Positions 49,680 to 59,032 of a DNA stretch of 64,000 nt are shown one piece after another (the stretch's first letter is position 1; each line of letters starts with the position of its first letter). The position numbers were made by a program, and so were the translations under genes. The DNA comes from Xylophilus sp042867185. GTDB taxonomy: Bacteria > Pseudomonadota > Gammaproteobacteria > Burkholderiales > Burkholderiaceae_C. The DNA is taken from assembly GCA_042867185.1 (NCBI GenBank), contig JBHZQV010000021.1, positions 1-64,000 on the forward strand. Reading direction: 5' to 3'. The notes under the pieces were generated by a model, which was not told the DNA's origin, made no database searches, and worked only from the letters and a program-made list of their open reading frames with translations.

Positions 49680-51764
49680 ATGAAATTCCAGAAGATTCTG
49701 ACATCTGCGCTCGCCCTCGGGCTCCTGGCCGGCACCGGGGCCGCCGTGCGGGCCCAAGGCGCACCCGCGGGGCGGGGCGACGATGTCGTGCTGGAAATGA
49801 ACCAGGCCTTCAAACGCGGCGACCGGGCCCGGCTGGCGGCGCTGCTGCCGCTGACCCAGGGCCATGCGCTGGAGCCCTGGGCCGCCTACTGGGAACTGCG
49901 TGCCCGGATCGACACCGCCCAGCCCGAGGAGATGGCGGCGTTCTTCACCCGCTGGGCCGGCACCTACCAGGAAGACCGGCTGCGCAACGACTGGCTGCGC
50001 ATCCTCGGCCAGCGCCGCGACTGGCAGCGTTTCGCCGACGCCTATCCGCTGTTCCGGATGAACGATGACCGCGAGGTGCGCTGCTACGCGGCCGTGGTCG
50101 AGCGGCTGCGCGGCACCGGCCCGCTGCCCGCGGCCACCGTCGACGAGGTGCGCCGCAACTGGTACGGCATGCGCGAATCGGACGACGGCTGCACCCTGGC
50201 CGCGGCCGAGCTGTTCGCTGCGCGCCAGTTCACCGCCGACGACGTCTGGCGCAAGGCGCGCCTGGCGATCGACGCCAACCGGCCGCGGGTGGCCCGCGCC
50301 GCGGTCGAGATCGTGGCGCCCGAGGAATCGGCCCTGGTCGCGCAGATCGGCGACAACCCGGCGCGTTTCCTGGCCTCCAAGGCCACCGCCAGCGGCCGCA
50401 CCCGCAAGGAGCTGGTGACGCTGGCGCTGCTCAAGATGAACGCCTCCGACCCCGACGCGGCGGCCCAGCAGCTCGACAGCAAATGGAGCGTGCAGATGAC
50501 GCCCGAGGAGCGCAACTGGGTTTGGGGCGCGATCGGCCGGCAGGCGGCCTCGCGCCTGTCGCCCACCGCGCTCGAATACTTCGCCAAGGTCACCCGCGAT
50601 GCCGAACTGCACGGCGAGATGCTGGCCTGGAAGGCCCGCGCCGCGCTGCGCGCCGGCAACTGGAAGGAAGTGCTGTCGGCCACCGCCGCGATGGACGACG
50701 CGCTGCGCGTCGACAGCGCCTGGGTCTACTGGCGCGCCAAGGGCCTGTTGGCCGGCGGCCCGCTGGGCGCGGCGCCGGCACCGGTGGCCGCGGTGCAGCC
50801 CGAGAGCGCCTCGCTGCCCGCGGCCACCGCCGCGTCCGGCCGGGTCTCCGACCGCCAGCGGGCCGAGGCGCGCCAGCTGCTCGAAGGCATCGCCAGCCCG
50901 CGCGGCTTCTACGAACAGCTGGCGCTGGAAGAGCTGGGCCTGCGCGTCGCGATGCCCGAACGGCCGGCGCCGCCCACCGCGCAGGAGCGCGAAGCGGCCC
51001 GCACCAACCCGTCGCTGGCCCGCGGGCTCTATGCGATCCTGCTCGGCCTGCGCAGCGAAGGCGTGCGCGAGTGGAACTACGCCACCAACCTGCATGCGAC
51101 CGGCGGCATGGGCGACCGAGAGCTGCTGGCCGCCGCCGACATGGCCTGCCAGAGCGAGGTCTGGGACCGCTGCATCAACACCAGCGAGCGCACCAAGGCC
51201 GTCTTCGACACCGGCCAGCGGTTCCCGATGCCGCACCAGTCGGCGGTGGTGATGCGCAGCCGCCAGATCGGCCTGGACCCGGCCTACGTCTACGGCCTGA
51301 TCCGCCAGGAAAGCCGCTTCATCACCGATGCGCGTTCGGGCGTCGGCGCCTCGGGCCTGATGCAGGTGATGCCCGCCACCGCGCGCTGGACGGCCAACAA
51401 GATCGGCCTGGCGGGTTTTCGGCCCGAGCAGATCAACGACCGCGATACCAACATCTCGATCGGCACCGCCTACCTGAAGCTGGCGCTGGACGATTTCCAG
51501 GGCTCGATGCCGCTGGCCGCCGCCGCCTACAACGCCGGCCCCGGGCGTCCGCGCAGCTGGCGCAACGGCCCGGTGGTCGATGCCGCGGTCTGGGCCGAGA
51601 ACGTGCCCTTCGCCGAAACCCGCGACTATGTGAAGAAGGTGCTGGCCAACACCACCAGCTACGCCGCGATCCTGAGCGGCCAGCCGCAGTCGCTGCGCGC
51701 CCGGCTGGGCACCGTCGGGCCCAAGGACCCGAACTTCGTCGAGCCGAACAAGGACCTGCCCTGA
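49680..51764 (+). CDS. Soluble lytic murein transglycosylase (Slt family)
   Basis: This periplasmic enzyme cleaves peptidoglycan to anhydromuropeptides. It has 694 residues with a signal peptide (ILTSALALGLLAGTGAAVRAQ, about 5-25). A long superhelical U/L domain of TPR-like helices (about 35-520) precedes the catalytic SLT domain (about 530-660). The catalytic Glu is in YGLIRQESRFITDARSGVGASGLMQVMPATA (about 538-568), and the AYNAGPGR motif is at about 619-626. It begins 10 bp from the start of the divergent cyclo-ligase gene, so each promoter must lie inside the other gene. A repeat follows its 3' end. Confidence 0.94.
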   Translation: MKFQKILTSALALGLLAGTGAAVRAQGAPAGRGDDVVLEMNQAFKRGDRARLAALLPLTQGHALEPWAAYWELRARIDTAQPEEMAAFFTRWAGTYQEDRLRNDWLRILGQRRDWQRFADAYPLFRMNDDREVRCYAAVVERLRGTGPLPAATVDEVRRNWYGMRESDDGCTLAAAELFAARQFTADDVWRKARLAIDANRPRVARAAVEIVAPEESALVAQIGDNPARFLASKATASGRTRKELVTLALLKMNASDPDAAAQQLDSKWSVQMTPEERNWVWGAIGRQAASRLSPTALEYFAKVTRDAELHGEMLAWKARAALRAGNWKEVLSATAAMDDALRVDSAWVYWRAKGLLAGGPLGAAPAPVAAVQPESASLPAATAASGRVSDRQRAEARQLLEGIASPRGFYEQLALEELGLRVAMPERPAPPTAQEREAARTNPSLARGLYAILLGLRSEGVREWNYATNLHATGGMGDRELLAAADMACQSEVWDRCINTSERTKAVFDTGQRFPMPHQSAVVMRSRQIGLDPAYVYGLIRQESRFITDARSGVGASGLMQVMPATARWTANKIGLAGFRPEQINDRDTNISIGTAYLKLALDDFQGSMPLAAAAYNAGPGRPRSWRNGPVVDAAVWAENVPFAETRDYVKKVLANTTSYAAILSGQPQSLRARLGTVGPKDPNFVEPNKDLP

Positions 51765-51779
51765 GGCGGTTTTTGAATG

Positions 51780-51833
51780 AAAAGAGGCCGCAGCCGGCGA
51801 TCGGCAACGGCCTCTAGCTATATAAATAATAGC
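51780..51833 (+). repeat. Two-hairpin AT-core palindromic repeat, copy 6
   Basis: GAGGCC (51784-51789) pairs with GGCCTC (51809-51814). After TA comes GCTAT (51817-51821), loop ATAAATA, ATAGC (51829-51833). The second hairpin is base-for-base identical to copy 1. It starts 16 bp after the lytic transglycosylase stop. Confidence 0.8.
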
Positions 51834-51941
51834 AAAGGCCGGGGCGGGCGTGCCGCATGCGGCCGGCGGCGGCGATTGCACCCGTGTTATTTCTCGCCGC
51901 GGCCGGCGTGGCGGGCCCGTGCCGTCCCCATAATCCGCGCC

Positions 51942-52904
51942 ATGGAAACCAAGTGGCTCGAGGATTTCGTCAGCCTGGCCGAGACGCGCAGCTTCAGCCG
52001 CTCGGCCCAGCTTCGGCATGTGACCCAGCCCGCGTTCTCGCGGCGCATCCAGGCACTGGAGGCCTGGGCCGGGGCCGACCTCGTCGACCGCAGCTCGTAC
52101 CCCACCCGGCTCACCGCGTCGGGCGAGACGCTGTACGCCCAGTCGCTCGAACTGCTGCAGGCGCTGCAGGCCACCCGCGCGATGCTGCGCGGCCGCGGCA
52201 CGGCGGGGCAGGACGTGATCGATTTCGCGGTGCCGCACAGCTTGGCCTTCACCTTCTTCCCGACCTGGATCTCCTCGCTGCGCGAGGGCTTCGGCCCGGT
52301 GCGCAGCCGGCTCCTGGCGCTCAACGTGCACGACGCGGTGCTGCGCCTGATGGAGGGCAGCTGCGACCTGCTGATCGCCTACCACCACAGCGCGCAGCCG
52401 GTGCAGCTCGACGCCTCCCGCTACGAGATGGTGGCCCTCGGAGAGGAAACGGTCGCCCCCTACACCCGGCCCGATGCCGACGGCCAGCCCCTCTTCACCC
52501 TGCCCGGCCGCGCCGGCCAGCCCCTGCCCTACCTGGGCTACGGGCCGGCGGCCTACCTGGGCCGGGTGGTGGAGCGGCTCCTGAAAGACCACGGCAGCGC
52601 GATCCACCTCGACCGGGTCTACGAGACCGACATGGCCGAAGGCCTGAAAGCGATGGCGCTCGAAGGCCACGGCATCGCCTTCCTGCCGCAGAGCGCGGTG
52701 CGGCGCGAACTGCGCGGCCGGCGGCTGGTGAGTGCCCAGCCGGTCGGCATGCCGCCGCTGGAGGTGACGATGGAGATCCGTGCCTACCGCGAGAAGCCGG
52801 TGGTGCGCAGCGCCGCCTCCGACCGCGCGCCCGCCCGCGGCCGGGCCGCGGCGCACCGTCCCGCCGATGCGCTGTGGGAGTACCTGCAGGCCCCCGCCGC
52901 GTGA
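51942..52904 (+). CDS. LysR-family transcriptional regulator
   Basis: This 320-residue regulator starts METKWLEDFVSLAETRSFSRSAQLRHVTQPAFSRRIQALEAW, a complete LysR winged helix (about 1-60). The effector domain (about 90-295) includes IDFAVPHSLAFTFFPTWI and GHGIAFLPQSAVRREL. The last ~35 residues are an Ala/Arg-rich tail. It lies upstream of and on the same strand as gltIJKL, with 343 bp between, so control of that amino-acid transporter is possible but not shown. Confidence 0.92.
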   Translation: METKWLEDFVSLAETRSFSRSAQLRHVTQPAFSRRIQALEAWAGADLVDRSSYPTRLTASGETLYAQSLELLQALQATRAMLRGRGTAGQDVIDFAVPHSLAFTFFPTWISSLREGFGPVRSRLLALNVHDAVLRLMEGSCDLLIAYHHSAQPVQLDASRYEMVALGEETVAPYTRPDADGQPLFTLPGRAGQPLPYLGYGPAAYLGRVVERLLKDHGSAIHLDRVYETDMAEGLKAMALEGHGIAFLPQSAVRRELRGRRLVSAQPVGMPPLEVTMEIRAYREKPVVRSAASDRAPARGRAAAHRPADALWEYLQAPAA

Positions 52905-52935
52905 CATGACGGTTCGGAATGAGTTCAGTCGCGTT

Positions 52936-52950
52936 ATGCAACTTTTGCAT
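52936..52950. promoter_or_regulatory. Perfect palindrome ATGCAA-CTT-TTGCAT
   Basis: A 6-bp inverted repeat with a 3-bp centre, 32 bp after the LysR stop and about 300 bp before gltI. A second TGCA-containing stretch (TTCTGCACGCAC) follows closely. Possible regulator site. Confidence 0.35.
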
Positions 52951-53061
52951 GTTTCTGCACGCACACGGCATTGGCTTCGAGCGCTGCGCCCCCCTACATT
53001 CCGTTCGCATGCCACCGAAGACGGCAGCGGCTGCTTTCGCCACCATTGGGCACGGAGCTTG

Positions 53062-53085
53062 CATCGGACCGTGGACGGTCCGATG
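53062..53085. promoter_or_regulatory. 24-bp perfect palindrome upstream of gltI
   Basis: CATCGGACCGT, centre GG, then ACGGTCCGATG: perfect 11-bp arms. It lies 162 bp upstream of the gltI start. It could be an operator for a dimeric regulator or an RNA hairpin in a long leader. It is too long and exact to be likely by chance. Confidence 0.6.
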
Positions 53086-53247
53086 AGGCGTGACGTTTGT
53101 CACCGGCCAGGAAACTTTTGTGAACTGGTGTACGACCGACGCGCACCATCATGCGGCCTCCCTCTCGGGTGTAACCCAGGGCGGCCCCCCCGGAATTCCG
53201 TTCTAGACTCACCCCTGTTCCACTCGCATGAATTCAAGGAGATTTGC

Positions 53248-54150
53248 ATGAAGAAGCAATTGCTGACGATCGCCGTCCTGGCCACCCTCGCTGGAGGCGC
53301 ATCGGCGCAAGCCACCGACACCCTCGCCAAGATCAAGGCGTCGGGCACCATCACCGAAGGTGTGCGCGAATCCTCCGGCCTTTCCTACACCCTGGGCGAC
53401 GGCAAGTACACCGGCTTCCACTACGACGTGTGCGCCGCCATCATCAACGACATCCAGAAGAACCTGGGCCTGTCGAAGATCGAGACCAAGTACCAGCCGG
53501 TCACCTCGCAGAACCGCATCCCCCTGGTGCAGAACGGCACGGTCGACCTGGAGTGCGGCTCCACCACCAACAACGCCACCCGTGCCAAGGACGTGTCCTT
53601 CGCCGTGACGACCTACGTCGAAGAAGTCCGCATCGCCACCAAGGCCAACTCGGGCATCAACGGCATCAAGGACCTGACCGGCAAGACGATCGCCACCACG
53701 ACCGGCACCACCTCCGTGCAGACGCTGCGCAAGCACAAGCGCGCCGAGAACGTGCAGTTCAAGGAAGTCTTCGGCAAGGACCATTCCGACAGCTTCCTGC
53801 TGCTGGAATCGGGCCGCGCCGACGCCTTCATCATGGACGGCTCGATCCTCGCGTCGAACATCGCCAAGTCGAAGGCTCCGGCCGACTTCAAGATCGTCGG
53901 CGAAGTGCTGTCGGTTGAGCCGATCGCGATCATGATGCGCAAGGACGACGCCGCCTTCAAGAAGGTGGTCGACGACAGCATCAAGGCCCAGATCGCCTCG
54001 GGCGCCATGGCCAAGCTCTACGACAAGTGGTTCATGCAGCCGGTGCCTCCTACCAACGTGAAGATCGGCCTGCCGCTGTCGGCCGCCACGAAGGACGCCT
54101 GGGCCAACCCGAACGACAAGCCGATGGAAGAGTACGCCATCAAGGAATAA
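53248..54150 (+). CDS. gltI: Glutamate/aspartate ABC transporter, periplasmic binding protein
   Basis: This is the periplasmic binding component of an acidic amino-acid importer. It has 300 residues from ATG 53248, with AAGGAGA upstream and a signal peptide (MKKQLLTIAVLATLAGGASAQ). The SBP-3 fold has GVRESSGLSYTLGDGKYTGFHYDVCAAI (about 40-67), LECGSTTNNATRAKDVSFAVTT (about 97-118) and TTTGTTSVQTLRKHKR (about 151-166), all as in GltI. A 12-bp hairpin between this gene and gltJ probably allows higher expression of the binding protein than of the membrane parts. Confidence 0.94.
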   Translation: MKKQLLTIAVLATLAGGASAQATDTLAKIKASGTITEGVRESSGLSYTLGDGKYTGFHYDVCAAIINDIQKNLGLSKIETKYQPVTSQNRIPLVQNGTVDLECGSTTNNATRAKDVSFAVTTYVEEVRIATKANSGINGIKDLTGKTIATTTGTTSVQTLRKHKRAENVQFKEVFGKDHSDSFLLLESGRADAFIMDGSILASNIAKSKAPADFKIVGEVLSVEPIAIMMRKDDAAFKKVVDDSIKAQIASGAMAKLYDKWFMQPVPPTNVKIGLPLSAATKDAWANPNDKPMEEYAIKE

Positions 54151-54170
54151 AGCGTACCTGCCGCAAGCGC

Positions 54171-54197
54171 CAACGCCCACCGCCCCGGTGGGCGTTG
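54171..54197 (+). terminator. Intercistronic hairpin between gltI and gltJ
   Basis: CAACGCCCACCG (54171-54182), loop CCC, CGGTGGGCGTTG (54186-54197): 12 perfect pairs, followed by TCTTGT rather than a full T-run. Such hairpins after binding-protein genes stabilise the upstream message or partly terminate, adjusting stoichiometry. Confidence 0.75.
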
Positions 54198-54279
54198 TCT
54201 TGTGGAGGGCGGGGCACCGCCCCTGCGGCACGGGCCGCGGGCGCTGATCGACATAACAGCTTGAGAAGGAATCCCCATC

Positions 54280-55008
54280 ATGGGATCGAATTGGGATTGG
54301 CAGGTATTCCTGCAAGACCCTGGAGGCGAGCATCCGACCTACCTCCAGTGGCTGATGTCCGCCTGGGGGTGGACGGTTTCGGTATCGCTGCTGGCGCTGG
54401 TGGTGGCCCTGGTGCTCGGCTTCGCCGTCGGCACCCTGCGCACGCTGCCCGACAACCCGGTGTGGGTGAAGCTCGGCAACGCCTGGGTGGAGCTGTTCCG
54501 CAACATTCCGCTGCTGGTCCAAATCTTTCTCTGGTACCACGTGGTGCCGGCACTCTTCACGCCGATGCGCAACCTGCCGGGCTTCGTGCTCGTGGTGCTG
54601 GCGCTCGGCTTCTTCACCTCGGCCCGGATCGCGGAGCAGGTGCGCTCGGGCATCCAGGCCCTGCCGCGCGGCCAGCGCTACGCCGGCATGGCGATGGGCT
54701 TCACCACGCTGCAGTACTACCGCTTCGTGCTGATCCCGCTGGCGTTCCGGATCATCCTGCCGCCGCTCACCAGCGAGACGATGAACATCTTCAAGAACTC
54801 GTCGGTCGCGTTCGCGGTGTCGGTCGCCGAGCTGACGATGTTCGCGATGCAGGTGCAGGAAGAGACCTCGCGCGGCATCGAGGTGTACCTGGCCGTGACC
54901 GGCCTCTACATCGTGTCGGCCTTCACCATCAACCGGGTCATGGCGTACTTCGAGAAGCGGGTGCGCATCCCGGGCTTCGTGGTCGCCGGCGGCGGTGGAG
55001 GCCACTGA
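54280..55008 (+). CDS. gltJ: Glutamate/aspartate ABC transporter permease GltJ
   Basis: This inner-membrane permease subunit has 242 residues, starting MGSNWDWQVFLQDPGGEHPTYL behind AAGGA. It has about five membrane helices and the His/Glu/Gln-type permease signature. The EAA-like loop contacting the ATPase lies around ALPRGQRYAGMAMGFTTLQYYRFVLIPLAFRIILPPL (about 127-163). The sequence NIPLLVQIFLWYHVVPALF (about 74-92) is typical of GltJ. gltK starts one base after its stop. Confidence 0.95.
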   Translation: MGSNWDWQVFLQDPGGEHPTYLQWLMSAWGWTVSVSLLALVVALVLGFAVGTLRTLPDNPVWVKLGNAWVELFRNIPLLVQIFLWYHVVPALFTPMRNLPGFVLVVLALGFFTSARIAEQVRSGIQALPRGQRYAGMAMGFTTLQYYRFVLIPLAFRIILPPLTSETMNIFKNSSVAFAVSVAELTMFAMQVQEETSRGIEVYLAVTGLYIVSAFTINRVMAYFEKRVRIPGFVVAGGGGGH

Positions 55009-55009
55009 C

Positions 55010-55675
55010 ATGAATCTCGACTTCGCCTTCCTCAACTGGGAACTGATCCGCGCCTTCGTCCTGAAGGGCTTCTGGTTCAGCATCGGCCTGACGATCGTCG
55101 CCACCATCGGCGGCGTGCTGCTCGGCACGGTGCTGGCGCTGATGCGGCTCTCGGGCAAGCAACTGCTCGTCGTGCCCGCCACCCTCTACGTCAACGGCAT
55201 GCGCAGCATTCCGCTGGTGATGGTGATCCTGTGGTTCTTCCTGCTGGTGCCCTTCCTGATCGGCCGTCCGATCGGCGCCGAGGTGTCCGCGTACGTGACC
55301 TTCATCGCGTTCGAGGCCGCCTACTTCAGCGAGATCATGCGGGCCGGCATCCAGTCGATCCCGCGCGGCCAGGTGCATGCCGGGCAGGCGGTCGGCATGA
55401 GCTACGGACAGAACATGCGCCTGGTGGTGCTGCCGCAGGCGTTCCGCAACATGCTGCCGGTGCTGCTGACGCAGACCATCATCCTGTTCCAGGACACCTC
55501 GCTGGTCTACGCCATCGGCGCCTACGACATGCTCAAGGGCTTCGAGACCGCCGGCAAGAACTACGGCCGGCCGATCGAGGCCTACCTGACCGCCGCGGTC
55601 GTCTATTTCGTGATCTGCTTCGCGCTGTCGTGGCTGGTCAAGCGGCTCCACAAGAAAATCGCCATCATCCGTTGA
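55010..55675 (+). CDS. gltK: Glutamate/aspartate ABC transporter permease GltK
   Basis: This second inner-membrane permease has 221 residues from ATG 55010 (MNLDFAFLNWELIRAFVLKGFWFS); an ATG five codons upstream overlaps gltJ and is not favoured. It shows about five membrane helices, MRSIPLVMVILWFFLLVPFLIG (about 64-85), and the EAA-like loop SIPRGQVHAGQAVGMSYGQNMRLVVLPQAFRNMLPVL (about 119-155). It forms the channel with GltJ, and gltL follows after 14 bp. Confidence 0.95.
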   Translation: MNLDFAFLNWELIRAFVLKGFWFSIGLTIVATIGGVLLGTVLALMRLSGKQLLVVPATLYVNGMRSIPLVMVILWFFLLVPFLIGRPIGAEVSAYVTFIAFEAAYFSEIMRAGIQSIPRGQVHAGQAVGMSYGQNMRLVVLPQAFRNMLPVLLTQTIILFQDTSLVYAIGAYDMLKGFETAGKNYGRPIEAYLTAAVVYFVICFALSWLVKRLHKKIAIIR

Positions 55676-55689
55676 GCGGAGAGTCAAAC

Positions 55690-56427
<738 letters not shown>

Positions 56428-56790
56428 CCTGCCGCCGTATCCGCGAAAGGGCCGCAGCCTCCGTGCCGCGGCCCTTTCGCATTTCTGCGCCGCGGATCGG
56501 CGCGGTGGCCCGACAACGTGAACTCGCCGGCCCTGCGCAAGCGGGTCACGGCGCTGTATTCGCCCGAGCGGAGGACGTTCATCCAGGACAAGTACAAGGG
56601 CGCGCGGTGGTGCCCGCGTTCTGACCTTTGCGGGCGGCGGGTGCCGCGCGTCGTCGGCGTCGGCCGGTGCCCGCTGTGCCCGGCCCGGCCGACCGGCGGA
56701 CACTCCGGCCCGTCCGGAACCCGCCGCGCCGCGACCGCTTTGCCGCATACTGTCGGGCCTCGCCTTACCGGCGCCGCCGGCGCATTTCTC
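56428..56790. other. Intergenic region between gltL and the PAS/GGDEF gene
   Basis: After the terminator hairpin at 56443-56480 the region is GC-rich and open in several frames. The frame that runs into the PAS/GGDEF gene from 56518 is Arg/Pro-rich and Cys-containing and does not resemble a sensory domain, so it is treated as non-coding. No promoter stands out. Confidence 0.5.
56443..56480 (+). terminator. Hairpin terminator after gltL
   Basis: GCGAAAGGGCCGC (56443-56455) pairs perfectly with GCGGCCCTTTCGC (56468-56480), with a 12-nt loop and then ATTTCT. The stem is strong but the U-tract is weak. It ends the gltIJKL transcript. Confidence 0.7.
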
Positions 56791-58995
56791 ATGGCAGCAG
56801 TCTTCCCCGACAACGAAGCGCAGCGCATCGCCGGGCTGCACGGGTTGCGCATCCTCGACACACCGCCCGAGGCCGACTACGACGACCTGGCCCGGCTCGC
56901 CTCCGAAATCTGCTGCGTGCCGGTGGCGCTCATCACCCTGATCGACTCCGATCGGCAGTGGTTCAAGGCCCGCGTCGGTACCGAGGTCGCCGAGATCCCG
57001 CGCGAGATCACCTTCTGCAGCCACGCGATCCTCACACCCGACCGCATGATGGTGGTCGAGGACATGCTCCTGGACCCGCGGTTCCGAGACAACCCCCTGG
57101 TCACCGGCCATCCCAAGGTGCGCTTCTACGCCGGCGTGCCGCTGGTGCTGGAGGACGGCACCGCGCTCGGTACCCTCTGCATCGTCGATACCGCCCCGCG
57201 CAGCCTGCCGCCCGCGCAGGCGCGCGCGCTGAAGACCCTGGCGCGGCAGGTGGCGGTGCTGTTCGAACTGCGGCGAAGGGTGGTGCAGGTGGAGCGGCAG
57301 TCGGCCGCGCTGCAGGCGCTGTCGGAACGGCGGCTGGCCGAGCAGCGGCACAGCGCCGAGCGGCTGGAGCTGGTGCTGCGCGGCGGCAATCTCGGCTTCT
57401 GGGAGCTGGACCTGCCGGGCGACCGCTGGACGGTGAATGCGCGGGAGCTGGAACTGCTTGGCTACACCGAGGCCGACGCGCGGCCTGGCCGGCTGCGCTG
57501 GCAGAGCCTGGTGCACCGTGCCGACTGGCGGGCGCTGCGCGCCGCGCTCGACGCGCACCTGGCCGGCGAGCGCGCGTACTTCGCCTGCCAGTACCGGTTG
57601 CGCCACCGCGCCGGCCACTGGGTATGGGTGCAGGGCCATGCGGTGGTGGTGTCGCGCGACGCGGCCGGACGGCCGGCGTTGATCGTCGGCACCCACATGG
57701 ACATCACCGGCCGTCGCCGCGAGCGGGACGCGCTGGAGCATGCGCGCGACATGCTGGGCCGCACCGGCGCGATGGCCCAGGTCGGCGGCTGGGAACTGGA
57801 CATGGCCACCCAGCGTCTGCACTGGTCCGACGAGGTCTACCGTATCCACGAGGTGGAGCGCGGCAGCGACCCGTCGCTCCACGACGCCCTCAATTTCTAC
57901 CCGCCCGAGGCCCGGCCGGCCATCGCGGCCGCCGTTGCGCGCGCCGTGGAAGACGGCACACCCTGGGACCTGGAACTGCCCTTCGTCACCGCCCGGGGCC
58001 GCCCGCTGTGGGTGCGCGCCCAGGGCATGGCGGTGCACCGCCGCAACGGGCGCACCACGCTGCTGGCCGGCGCCTTCCAGGACATCACCGACCGCAAGCG
58101 GGCCGAGCTGCGGGTGGCCGAGAGCGAGACCCGGCTGCGCACGATCACCGACAACCTGCCGGTGCTGATCGCCGAGTTCGACACCGAGCAGCGCTTCCGT
58201 TTCTGCAACGCCACCTACCGCGACTGGCTGGGCGCCGATCCCGAAAAGATGCTGGGCCGCACGGTGCAGGAATCGGTCGCGCCCGAATACTTCGAGCGGC
58301 GGCGCGTCTATCTGGACCGGGCGCTGGCGGGCGAGAAGGTGAGCTTCGAGCAGACGCTGGACCTGCCGGTGGGCCTGCGCACGCTGCAGAGCACCTACCT
58401 GCCGCAGCGCGACGCGGAGGGCCGGGTGAGCAGCATCTACGCGCTCACCACCGACATCACCGCGCTCAAGGACACGGAGCGCCTGCTGGATGCGATGGCC
58501 CGGACCGACCTGCTCACCGGCCTGCCCAACCGGCGCCATTTCGACGAACGGCTGGCCGAGGCCGCGGCCCGCAGCCGCCGTACCGGCAGTGCGCTGGCGG
58601 TGCTGTACCTGGACGTGGACCGTTTCAAGTCGATCAACGACACCCACGGGCATGCCGCCGGCGACGACGTGCTCTGCAGCCTGGCGCAGCGGCTGCGGGC
58701 CTGCCTGCGCGAGACCGACTTGGTGGCGCGCCATGCCGGCGACGAGTTCGCGATCCTGCTGGAGGGCGTCGCGGTGCCGGCGGAGTTGTCGGTGGTGGGG
58801 GCCAAGCTGCTGCAGGCGATGGAGGTGCCCCTGATGGTGCAGGGCGAGCCGCTGACGGTCGGCATCAGCATCGGTGCCACCGTGTACCGGGGCGGAGAGG
58901 CCTCGCCCGACGAACTGCTGCAGCGCGCCGACCGGGCCCTCTACGTGGCCAAGACCGAAGGCCGCGGCCGCTTCCACCTGGGCGAGCGCACCTGA
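56791..58995 (+). CDS. Diguanylate cyclase with GAF and PAS sensor domains
   Basis: This 734-residue soluble protein starts at ATG 56791 (MAAVFPDNEAQRIAGLHGLRILDTPPEADYDDLARL), the standard start of GAF-type DGCs; an upstream in-frame extension is unsupported. GAF occupies about 20-165 (FCSHAIL, FYAGVPLV, GTLCIVD). PAS domains lie at about 190-310, 325-445 and 450-565, with PAC endings such as ITGRRRERD. The GGDEF domain (about 570-730) has a variant but normally active motif AGDEF and an I-site RETD five residues before it. LYLDVDRFKSINDTHGHAAGDDV binds metal and substrate. No membrane segment, so it probably senses cytoplasmic signals. Confidence 0.94.
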   Translation: MAAVFPDNEAQRIAGLHGLRILDTPPEADYDDLARLASEICCVPVALITLIDSDRQWFKARVGTEVAEIPREITFCSHAILTPDRMMVVEDMLLDPRFRDNPLVTGHPKVRFYAGVPLVLEDGTALGTLCIVDTAPRSLPPAQARALKTLARQVAVLFELRRRVVQVERQSAALQALSERRLAEQRHSAERLELVLRGGNLGFWELDLPGDRWTVNARELELLGYTEADARPGRLRWQSLVHRADWRALRAALDAHLAGERAYFACQYRLRHRAGHWVWVQGHAVVVSRDAAGRPALIVGTHMDITGRRRERDALEHARDMLGRTGAMAQVGGWELDMATQRLHWSDEVYRIHEVERGSDPSLHDALNFYPPEARPAIAAAVARAVEDGTPWDLELPFVTARGRPLWVRAQGMAVHRRNGRTTLLAGAFQDITDRKRAELRVAESETRLRTITDNLPVLIAEFDTEQRFRFCNATYRDWLGADPEKMLGRTVQESVAPEYFERRRVYLDRALAGEKVSFEQTLDLPVGLRTLQSTYLPQRDAEGRVSSIYALTTDITALKDTERLLDAMARTDLLTGLPNRRHFDERLAEAAARSRRTGSALAVLYLDVDRFKSINDTHGHAAGDDVLCSLAQRLRACLRETDLVARHAGDEFAILLEGVAVPAELSVVGAKLLQAMEVPLMVQGEPLTVGISIGATVYRGGEASPDELLQRADRALYVAKTEGRGRFHLGERT

Positions 58996-59032
58996 TGCGC
59001 GCGGGCGCGGCCGGCCCGGCGCGGCAAACGCC

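Larger units (their letters stand above)
52905..53247. other. Regulatory region upstream of gltI
   Basis: This 343-bp gap is less GC-rich than its surroundings. It contains two perfect palindromes, at 52936-52950 and 53062-53085, both listed separately. The strong AAGGAGA site before gltI lies at its end. No frame looks like a gene. The length and the palindromes suggest regulated expression of the transporter. Confidence 0.6.

Noticed and set aside
49065..49680. 6S RNA gene next to the 5-formyl-THF cyclo-ligase gene
   Set aside because: Only 32 bp lie downstream and 10 bp upstream of the gene, too little for a ~180-nt RNA.
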